Source of the DNA: Zavarzinia sp.
GTDB lineage: Bacteria > Pseudomonadota > Alphaproteobacteria > Zavarziniales > Zavarziniaceae
Assembly (NCBI GenBank): GCA_028694545.1
Contig: JAQVKV010000203.1
Location: 1-5,680 of the forward strand
Direction: 5' to 3'
Length of the DNA: 5,680 bases
Under the pieces are notes generated by a model. That model was not told the origin of the DNA and searched no databases. It saw only the letters and a program-made list of their open reading frames with translations. Made by a program: the position numbers and the translations under genes. This document shows, piece after piece, positions 1 through 5,680 of the stretch (within the stretch, counting starts at the first letter, position 1; each line of letters begins with the position of its first letter).

Positions 1-4
1 CAAT

Positions 5-12
5 AGGGGGAG
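5..12 (+). promoter_or_regulatory. Ribosome binding site of the DUF1302 gene
   Basis: The purine run AGGGGGAG ends three bases before the ATG at 16, with its GGGG core 6-9 bases upstream of it. This supports the ATG at 16. A second in-frame ATG at 25 would give a protein three residues shorter with the same signal peptide, and is less well placed. Nothing further upstream is visible, so the promoter is outside the window. Confidence 0.6.
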
Positions 13-15
13 CGC

Positions 16-1932
16 ATGAAGAGGATGGGCAAGGGGCGGCTGCGGCGCCATACCGCCCGCAACGTGGCGATGATCGCCTGCGGCAGCGCGCTGGGCGGGG
101 CGCTGGCCGGGGCCGTCGTGCCGGCGCTGGCGTTCGACTTCTCGATCTCGGGCTTCATCCGCCACGAGATGGCGATCAAGCTGAGCGACAAGGAAAACCA
201 GGCGGACGGACATGGGAACCCGTTCAATGGCCAGGAAGTGCCGCTCGAACCGCTCGGCCTCAACCTGAGCACCCTGACCGGGGTGAACAACCTGCTGACC
301 AGCGTCGGCCTGCCCGCGCTGACGACGGCGACCCAGCCCCTGTTCGGTTCGGCACTCACCCTGCCGCCCACCGGCTATCGCAACGTGCGCACCGCCAGCA
401 ACGACTTCAACCTGATGGCGACCCGCATCGAGGTGAACATGGCCGCCGCCATCGACGCCAACTGGAGCGCGCGGGTCACCGTTCGCGGTTACTACGACTG
501 GAACGCCTACGACGACAACACGAAGGATCTCGACATGTTTGAGACCCAGTTCCGGGACGGCGGCGGCGGCACGCCCCTCGAATATGCCCAGGACGACTTC
601 ATGATCGACGTCCCGGTGGCGACGGTCGATTATACCAACGGTCCCCTGTTCATCCGCGCCGGCAACCAGCAGATCGCCTGGGGCGAGGCGATCTTCTTCC
701 GCGTCATGGACGTGCCGGCCGGCCTCGACTATCGCCGCCACATGATCTTCGAGCCGGCGATCGAGGAATATGGCGACAAGCGCGTGCCGGCGCTGGGCAT
801 TCGCGCCTCCTATCAGCTCAATTCGGATTGGGAGGTCGAAGCCTTCATCCAGAAGTTCGAGCCCACGATCTATCCGAATCTGTCCACGCCCTACAGCGTC
901 GTGCCCGACCAGTTCACGGTGCACGAACGCTACAAGGGCTACGCCGACGACCTGTGGAATGTCGGTGGTCGCATCCGGGCCCAGCTCGGCAACCTCGGCC
1001 TGCAGTTCATCGCGGTCTCCCGCCACAACCCGGACGGTGTCTATCGCTGGACCAAGTCCGGTGTGAACAAGGACCTGCCGGTGCTGCCCGGCTCCGGCGC
1101 CACCCTGGCGGAGACGCCGTTCGAGGTCGATCAGGACAAGGGTGTGAAGAGCCAGGAGGAATGGTTCTGGTACGCCAATTCGATCCGCCTCGACGGCGTC
1201 CAGGGCCTGAACGCGGCGGTCGACGATTTCCAGCCGGCCACCGGCGCGCTCACGGCCTACAACGTCGGCGCCAGCGACGCCCTGGCGCGTGGGGAACTGG
1301 ACACGTTCTTCTGGCTCTCGGGCGGCCTGCGCGGCCACATCGAACGGCTCTTCCCCTACGAGAACGTGTTCGGCGCCAGCGTGAACTACGTCTTCGACGG
1401 CGAGCCGGGCTCCTTCCTCGAACAGCTCATCGGCCGCGTCGAGGTGACCTATACGCCGGAACGGACCTTCACCAATCCGACCCTGGGCCAGGACTTCATC
1501 AAGGAAGACCAATGGGCCTTCGCGGCGGTGTTCGAGAAGTGGCACCGCTGGAGCCAGGAATTCCCGGCGGCCTATCTCGTGCTGCAGTTCATGTACAAGA
1601 ACGGTTCCGATATCTTCGACGTCGGCACCCGCCACCTGTCCGGCTACAACTCGACCTCGACCACGACGCCGACCGGCGTCGACTATTCGGCGGCGATCGC
1701 CTTCGCCGGGTTCCAGCCCTCGCCCTCGCTCGAATGGAAGTTCGAATGGGCCGTGCTCTACGAGATCGACGGCGGCTGGCTGTTCCAGCCGGGCCTGCGT
1801 TGGAAGCCCAACGACAAGTGGGAGGTCAATCTCTACAGCAACATCGTGGTCGCACCTGAAAACGGCAGGAGCGCCATGACCGTCGTTGATTACGTCGACG
1901 AGCTCGCGTTGCGCGTAACCTATCAGTTCTAG
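16..1932 (+). CDS. DUF1302 family outer-membrane beta-barrel protein
   Basis: Complete 638-residue exported protein that I assign to the DUF1302 family. Residues 1-39 form a signal peptide: a long basic N-region (Lys/Arg-rich to about residue 16), a hydrophobic Ala/Gly/Leu core at about 18-36, and an ALA cleavage motif at 37-39, so the mature protein starts at Phe40 (FDFSISGF). The most family-like block is residues 214-241, with GNQQIAWGEAIFFR followed by a DYRR motif, then a YGDKRVP segment near 252-258. The rest alternates short amphipathic strands rich in Tyr, Trp and Phe with Asp/Gly/Asn turns, as in a beta-barrel. The last residues, LRVTYQF, end in Phe, the usual BAM assembly signal. 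I infer outer-membrane location and a pore, transport or surface role. Family members are poorly characterised and tend to occur near genes for hydrophobic-compound metabolism and near DUF1329 or MMPL-type genes, none of which are in this window. Residues 57-125, Leu/Pro/Thr-rich, look like a loop or plug insertion. A strong terminator follows the stop codon. Substrate unknown. Confidence 0.88.
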   Translation: MKRMGKGRLRRHTARNVAMIACGSALGGALAGAVVPALAFDFSISGFIRHEMAIKLSDKENQADGHGNPFNGQEVPLEPLGLNLSTLTGVNNLLTSVGLPALTTATQPLFGSALTLPPTGYRNVRTASNDFNLMATRIEVNMAAAIDANWSARVTVRGYYDWNAYDDNTKDLDMFETQFRDGGGGTPLEYAQDDFMIDVPVATVDYTNGPLFIRAGNQQIAWGEAIFFRVMDVPAGLDYRRHMIFEPAIEEYGDKRVPALGIRASYQLNSDWEVEAFIQKFEPTIYPNLSTPYSVVPDQFTVHERYKGYADDLWNVGGRIRAQLGNLGLQFIAVSRHNPDGVYRWTKSGVNKDLPVLPGSGATLAETPFEVDQDKGVKSQEEWFWYANSIRLDGVQGLNAAVDDFQPATGALTAYNVGASDALARGELDTFFWLSGGLRGHIERLFPYENVFGASVNYVFDGEPGSFLEQLIGRVEVTYTPERTFTNPTLGQDFIKEDQWAFAAVFEKWHRWSQEFPAAYLVLQFMYKNGSDIFDVGTRHLSGYNSTSTTTPTGVDYSAAIAFAGFQPSPSLEWKFEWAVLYEIDGGWLFQPGLRWKPNDKWEVNLYSNIVVAPENGRSAMTVVDYVDELALRVTYQF

Positions 1933-1944
1933 AAACCGCAGTCC

Positions 1945-1960
1945 CCGGCCCCCCAGCCGG
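1945..1960 (+). other. Small GC hairpin just after the DUF1302 stop
   Basis: CCGGC at 1945-1949 pairs perfectly with GCCGG at 1956-1960 around a six-base loop. It sits 12 bases after the stop codon and 7 bases before the terminator stem. It has no T-tract of its own, so it is not a separate terminator. It could stabilise the mRNA 3' end or be chance in a GC-rich gap. Confidence 0.4.
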
Positions 1961-1967
1961 TACTTGA

Positions 1968-2009
1968 CGGGAGGAGGTTCCGTACCTCCACGCCTCCTCC
2001 CGCTTTTTT
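1968..2009 (+). terminator. Rho-independent terminator of the DUF1302 gene
   Basis: CGGGAGGAGG at 1968-1977 is perfectly complementary to CCTCCTCCCG at 1993-2002, giving a 10-bp stem with a 15-base loop. One C, then six T residues at 2004-2009, follow. This is a classic intrinsic terminator, 35 bases after the DUF1302 stop. It faces the + strand only, because there is no A-run before the left arm to act as a T-tract on the other strand. It separates the DUF1302 transcript from the regulator genes, which therefore probably have their own promoter between the terminator and 2097. A competing 6-bp hairpin (1973-1978 with 1984-1989) overlaps the left arm. Confidence 0.88.
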
Positions 2010-2085
2010 CTGTATGATCGACGCGACGGCGTATCCGCGCCCAAGAAACACGAATGTGCCGCCGAAACGGGACGGGCATGTAGAC

Positions 2086-2091
2086 GGGGGA
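2086..2091 (+). promoter_or_regulatory. Ribosome binding site of the first MalT-like regulator
   Basis: GGGGGA lies five bases before the ATG at 2097 and supports that start. The next in-frame ATG is at 2148 (residue 18). It would still keep the whole NTPase domain but lacks an equally good purine run at the right distance. Confidence 0.55.
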
Positions 2092-2096
2092 ACAGG

Positions 2097-4742
2097 ATGG
2101 GGGTCAAGACTCTGCCCTCTATCGCGAGAGGGGCGAAGACCAGGCCGATGCCGTTGCGACAATGGACGGTCGGCCGGGAAAATCTGATGCGAAGGCTCCG
2201 CAAGGATGCCGGCGAGGTTCCGCTGATCGCTATCGAGGCGTCGCCGGGCTACGGGAAATCCACGGTCATGCGGCAGTGGATGGAGGTCCGGGCGGGGCAA
2301 GGCTGGCGGACGGCGTGGCTGTCCCTCGATGCCGCGGACGACGAGCCGTCGCGCTTCGCCTCCATGCTCGTCGGTGTGTTCGCCGCCCTGGTGGGGAAAC
2401 AGAACATCATCGGCTCCAGCGAGTTGGTCGAGCTGGACGCGGTCATCAGCGAGATCCTCGGCCATTGCTTCGCCTATGACCGCGCGGTGCTCTTCATCGA
2501 CGATTTTCACGTCATTTCAAACGAAGCGATCCACGATGCCATCGGCCGTATCGCCATGGAGGCGCCGGAAGGGCTTCAGGTGGTCATCAGCAGCCGTGCC
2601 GCGCTGCCGCTGGCCATGGCCAAGGCCCGTCTGATGGGATCGGCCGTCCTGCTGCAGGAAGCGGATCTCGCCTTCGATCAGGCGGAAGCGCGTTCGATGC
2701 TGAGCGGGATCTGCAACCGTGAAATCTCGGAAGAGGACGCGGAGCGCCTTCGGTCGCGCGCCGGAGGCTGGGTGGCCATGTTGCAGCTCGCGGCCCTGGC
2801 TCTCGATGCAAGCGCCGATCCGGGGCGCTTCATCGACGAATTCTCGGGCATGGATGTCGAGGTCTCGCAATATCTGTGCGAGGTCACCCTCGATCTCCAG
2901 TCGCCGCCAGTGCGCAAGCTCCTGCTCGCATCCTCGCCGCTGGACCTGTTCTCGCCCGAACTCTGCACGGCCTTAACGGGGCAGGCCAACAGCCGAGCCC
3001 TGCTGGCCGAGATCGAGGCCCGCCACCTGCTGCTCATCCCGCTCGACCGGCAGCGGCGCTGGTTCAAGTATCATGCGTTGTTCCGTGAATTCCTGGAGGC
3101 CCGTCTCGAAATGGAGCTGCCGGGTGAGCGCGAGCGCATTCTCCTGACGGCCGCGCGCTGGCTGCTGCAGGCGCGCGAACCGGTGCTGGCCATCGAGCAT
3201 GCGCTGCGCGGTGGTCATTTCACCGAGGCGGCCACTATCCTTTCCGAACACGTCGCCGATATTTCCCTGAGGCGGGGGGAGCACGCGACGATCCAGCGGT
3301 GGATCGCCCTTCTGCCGCCGGACACCCTTGGCGCCTATCCGGCGCTGAAGCTCGGGCTGGCCTGGGCCCTGACATTCCGGCACGAGAACGAGGAGGTTGA
3401 GCGTCTGCTCGCGAGTGTCGAGGCGGCCGTGCCGCGCTGTCTCGACAGCGGGGTGATGACGCCGGCGCAGGCGGATGAAACCCTCGCCTCATGTCACATG
3501 GTCCGGGCCGTCGCCCATGGCGCCGCCGACAGGCATGCCCAAGCCTGGCAGACCTATCGCAGCTTCGAGCAGAGATGGCCGGGTGCGACCATGGTGCAGC
3601 GGGTGACCATCATGACGGCATCGGCCTATTCCGCGCTGGCGATGGGGCGCGTGCGCGAAGCGCGGAGGATCACCGGCGAGGTTCTCGGACTTGGCGTCTC
3701 GCGTGACGTTCCCTATGCCTATGGCTGGCTCTGCATCGTGCGCGCCCGTCTCGCCATGTTCGACGGGCGGGTGAACGATGTCATCGACGAGGTGCGCCGT
3801 GTCGTCGACGACGAATATCTGGATCTCAAGCCGGGTGGGCTGGTTCGGGACCTGCTGACAATCTGCGCGGCGGAAGCCCTCTATGAGGCTGGCTGGCTGG
3901 ACGAGGCGAGAAAGGCGATCAACGCGGCGGCCGAATCGGTGCTCAGCCATGCGACCGTCGAGGTCGGAGAGCCAGCGACCCGCATCCTGGCGCGCCTGGC
4001 GCTGGCCTTCGGCGACGAGGAGCAGGCGCTGAACATCCTGCACCGCTCCATGTCCATCGCGGAACGGCTGCGGCTGTACCGTCTCGCCGAACTGATCGGC
4101 TGCGAACTGGCGACGACGCTTCTCCGTCTCGGGCGGAACGAGGGCGCCTGGCAGGTGGAACAGCAGATGGATCTTTCCCGCCAGACCCCGGTCGAATTCG
4201 CGGCCTCCCTCGAGGCGCGTCAGATGGTTCGTGCCCGTCTGATGCTGTCCAGGGGCGATGGCCTGCGGGCCGCGCGGGCGGCGGCATCCCTCTGGAATCG
4301 TCTGCGTTCCACCGGGAACGTCCGGCAGCAGATTTCGGCCCTGTGCATCCATGCGGCCGCGCAATGGCAGATGGGCAACGCGGATCAGGCCCAACGTCTC
4401 GTCGCCCAGGCCCGGATGACGGCGGAGCAGAGCGGCTTGCGTCGCGCCATCATCGACGAGGACTATCTGCTGCGCTCCATATCCGCGGTCCCGGCCCAGG
4501 CCGAGGGGCGGGCGCTGGTCAACGGAATGCGGGCGGACCCGAACGGAACGCTACTTTCGCACCGCGAAGGCCACGTCCTGTCCCTGATGTCGCAGGGCAT
4601 GACCAATCGAGACATCGCCGGGGCGCTGGTCATTTCCGAAGAAACCGTGAAATGGCACATGCGGAACATCACCAAGAAGCTGCATGCCCGCAACCGTACC
4701 CATGCCGTGCAGATTGCAAGGCAGACCGGCCTGCTGCAGTAA
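2097..4742 (+). CDS. MalT-like LAL family transcriptional regulator (STAND NTPase with LuxR-type HTH)
   Basis: Complete 881-residue regulator, close to the usual 850-900 residues of the MalT/LAL class. The NTPase has a Walker A motif ASPGYGKS at residues 48-55, a Walker B LFIDDFH at 132-138, and the ISSR motif at 164-167 that follows the next beta-strand. The GGW..MLQLAALAL segment at 223-236 and the block at about 258-335, ending in WFKYHALFREFLEARL, match the helical and winged-helix parts typical of MalT relatives. Residues about 345-800 are Ala/Leu/Arg-rich helical repeats, expected to form a TPR-like superhelix that receives the signal. Residues 817-881 are a LuxR/GerE helix-turn-helix with the expected SHRE, GMTNRDIA, SEETVKWH and IxKKL pattern. 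By family knowledge, such proteins bind ATP and an inducer, oligomerise and activate transcription in the cytoplasm. It is not MalT itself: no maltose genes are nearby, and the adjacent DUF1302 gene points to control of envelope or uptake functions. Inducer and targets are unknown. It is probably co-transcribed with the gene starting at 4760. Confidence 0.93.
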   Translation: MGVKTLPSIARGAKTRPMPLRQWTVGRENLMRRLRKDAGEVPLIAIEASPGYGKSTVMRQWMEVRAGQGWRTAWLSLDAADDEPSRFASMLVGVFAALVGKQNIIGSSELVELDAVISEILGHCFAYDRAVLFIDDFHVISNEAIHDAIGRIAMEAPEGLQVVISSRAALPLAMAKARLMGSAVLLQEADLAFDQAEARSMLSGICNREISEEDAERLRSRAGGWVAMLQLAALALDASADPGRFIDEFSGMDVEVSQYLCEVTLDLQSPPVRKLLLASSPLDLFSPELCTALTGQANSRALLAEIEARHLLLIPLDRQRRWFKYHALFREFLEARLEMELPGERERILLTAARWLLQAREPVLAIEHALRGGHFTEAATILSEHVADISLRRGEHATIQRWIALLPPDTLGAYPALKLGLAWALTFRHENEEVERLLASVEAAVPRCLDSGVMTPAQADETLASCHMVRAVAHGAADRHAQAWQTYRSFEQRWPGATMVQRVTIMTASAYSALAMGRVREARRITGEVLGLGVSRDVPYAYGWLCIVRARLAMFDGRVNDVIDEVRRVVDDEYLDLKPGGLVRDLLTICAAEALYEAGWLDEARKAINAAAESVLSHATVEVGEPATRILARLALAFGDEEQALNILHRSMSIAERLRLYRLAELIGCELATTLLRLGRNEGAWQVEQQMDLSRQTPVEFAASLEARQMVRARLMLSRGDGLRAARAAASLWNRLRSTGNVRQQISALCIHAAAQWQMGNADQAQRLVAQARMTAEQSGLRRAIIDEDYLLRSISAVPAQAEGRALVNGMRADPNGTLLSHREGHVLSLMSQGMTNRDIAGALVISEETVKWHMRNITKKLHARNRTHAVQIARQTGLLQ

Positions 4743-4747
4743 GAAGC

Positions 4748-4753
4748 GGGAGG
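4748..4753 (+). promoter_or_regulatory. Ribosome binding site of the second MalT-like gene
   Basis: GGGAGG lies six bases before the ATG at 4760, inside the 17-base gap after the stop codon of the preceding gene. It is the strongest Shine-Dalgarno match in the window and fixes the start of the second regulator. No promoter or terminator fits in the gap, which supports a shared transcript. Confidence 0.75.
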
Positions 4754-4759
4754 CACGGC

Positions 4760-5680
4760 ATGAACACATCGGAAAAATTCAGTCCACCGGCTTTCAATCT
4801 CGTCCTGCGGGACCGTCCCCGGCTGGTGCAGGGCGTGACGGCCAGCATCAGGGCGAATGTCGTCACCTGCGTCACGGCGCCGACCGGCAGCGGGAAGTCG
4901 GCGCTGCTGCATCAGGTCATGGACGCCTGGAACGCCGAGGGGGAGGCGGACCGCTGCATCTGGTTCGGCTGCGATCATTTCGACAGGGAGGCGCGCCGCT
5001 TCGTCGCGTTGCTGGAGCGGGCCGTGGCCGGCATCCCCCCCGAGGCGCCGTCGGGGCGCAGCCCGATCGAGACGCTGATGTCGGCCAATGATCCGAAAGG
5101 TGTCGCGGATGCCATCGTCGCGGGCGGGCGCCGGGTGGTGCTGTTTCTCGACAATTTCCACCTCTGCGACGATGACGAGACGGCCCGGGCGCTCGACATC
5201 CTGATCGCCGAATGCCGTGGCATGCTGCACCCCGTGATCAGTTCACGGCGGGCCACGCGGCTGGCGCTCGGGCATCTTCGCATGCGCGGCCTGGTCGGCG
5301 AATTCGAGGCGCAGGACCTGGCCTTCACGCCGGACGAGGCGCGGGATCTGATTGGCCACGAGTGCCAGGCCGACGATGACGCGGTCGACCGCATCATCGA
5401 GCGCACGGAAGGATGGGCGGTCGCGCTGCAACTCGTGCGCATGCTGGCCCGGGCCGGCGCCGGCCTGCGGGTGCTGAGCAAGGAATTCTCGGGCGCCGAT
5501 CAGGACATCGGCCAATTCCTGAACGAGGAGGTGCTGCGGACCCTGCCGGCGGCGATGCGGGACTTCCTGCTGTCCATCTGCCCGCTCGACCGCTTCTCGG
5601 CCTCCCTGGCCGAGGCCGTCTCCCTGCGGCCGGATGCGCGCGTGCTCTTCGAGGAGATGAAGGAGCGCAACCTCTTCGTG
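4760..5680 (+). CDS. Second MalT-like STAND NTPase regulator, N-terminal part (cut by window end)
   Basis: An open frame of 307 codons runs from the ATG at 4760 to the last base without a stop, so the 3' part is outside the window. It encodes the same NTPase core as the preceding gene, in the same order. There is an N-terminal strand and helix, Walker A APTGSGKS at residues 40-47, Walker B LFLDNFH at 128-134, ISSR at 160-163, an FTPDEARDLI helix at 189-198, and EGWAVALQL at 217-225. The segments EFSG at 242-245, FLNEEVL at 253-259, FLLSICPLDRFS at 269-280 and ERNLFV at 302-307 match the helical region before the winged-helix domain. The N-terminus is shorter than in its neighbour by about eight residues before Walker A. 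The normally acidic second Walker B position is Asn132. By homology the missing part should carry helical repeats and a LuxR-type helix-turn-helix, but this is not seen. The two genes look like diverged paralogues. DNA-binding regulator is the best call; a STAND protein without HTH remains possible. Confidence 0.85.
   Translation, partial: MNTSEKFSPPAFNLVLRDRPRLVQGVTASIRANVVTCVTAPTGSGKSALLHQVMDAWNAEGEADRCIWFGCDHFDREARRFVALLERAVAGIPPEAPSGRSPIETLMSANDPKGVADAIVAGGRRVVLFLDNFHLCDDDETARALDILIAECRGMLHPVISSRRATRLALGHLRMRGLVGEFEAQDLAFTPDEARDLIGHECQADDDAVDRIIERTEGWAVALQLVRMLARAGAGLRVLSKEFSGADQDIGQFLNEEVLRTLPAAMRDFLLSICPLDRFSASLAEAVSLRPDARVLFEEMKERNLFV

Noticed and set aside
16..132. Twin-arginine (Tat) signal in the DUF1302 protein
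   Set aside because: An Arg-Arg pair occurs at residues 10-11, but the following residues HTA do not fit the Tat consensus. Outer-membrane barrels are exported unfolded by Sec.
828..1859. 343-codon open frame on the + strand, out of frame within the DUF1302 gene
   Set aside because: The translation is extremely Arg/Pro/Gly-rich with no domain, while the other frame gives a coherent signal peptide and barrel. It is a GC-content artefact.
2013..2018. TATGAT as a -10 element for the regulator genes
   Set aside because: It matches the -10 consensus at five of six bases and lies between the terminator and the gene, but no -35 element is present at 16-18 bases upstream (TTGACG at 1964 is 43 bases away). 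It is too weak to call a promoter.
2014..2187. Open frame from the ATG at 2014 overlapping the regulator start
   Set aside because: It has no ribosome binding site, low-complexity Arg/Gly/Pro content, and overlaps the N-terminus of the regulator in another frame.
1929..2510. 193-codon - strand frame covering the intergenic region and the start of the regulator
   Set aside because: It runs through the terminator and over the Walker A and Walker B coding region of the regulator. No ribosome binding site or domain is recognisable.
3489..4394. 301-codon open frame on the - strand inside the first regulator gene
   Set aside because: It lies wholly antisense to a well-supported gene and has no recognisable domain. 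Its Arg/Gly/Pro/His-rich composition is typical of shadow frames in GC-rich DNA.
4463..5230. 255-codon open frame on the - strand across the junction of the two regulator genes
   Set aside because: It overlaps two genes with clear motifs and good ribosome binding sites, shows no domain and has shadow-frame composition.

Overview
This is a GC-rich window (about two thirds GC by eye, with G/C-ending codons) holding three genes on the + strand. They look chromosomal and most likely come from a Gram-negative proteobacterium. The Gram-negative assignment rests on the first gene, which encodes an exported protein with the features of an outer-membrane beta-barrel. An alphaproteobacterium is plausible from composition and gene content, but the window cannot fix the genus. 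I see no tRNA, rRNA, CRISPR array, insertion sequence or attachment site.

Layout. Positions 1-15 hold only the ribosome binding site of the first gene; its promoter lies outside the window. Positions 16-1932 encode a complete 638-residue DUF1302-family protein with a cleavable signal peptide and a C-terminal phenylalanine typical of BAM-assembled barrels. Positions 1933-2096 are intergenic. This gap contains a small GC hairpin, a textbook intrinsic terminator (10-bp perfect stem plus six T) and the leader of the next gene. Positions 2097-4742 encode a complete 881-residue MalT/LAL-type regulator: an N-terminal STAND NTPase, a long helical-repeat middle and a C-terminal LuxR helix-turn-helix. 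After a 17-nt gap, positions 4760-5680 encode the first 307 residues of a second protein with the same NTPase architecture, cut by the window end. The last two genes almost certainly form one transcription unit.

How they may work together (inference). DUF1302 proteins are often found near genes for uptake or breakdown of hydrophobic compounds and near LuxR/MalT-like regulators. The simplest reading is that the large STAND regulators sense a ligand or protein signal and control genes that include the envelope protein. The most unusual point is that two STAND regulators sit in tandem. The second has Asn in place of the second Walker B Asp, so the pair may differ in ATP turnover. The inducer, the transported compound and the operator sites cannot be read from this window.
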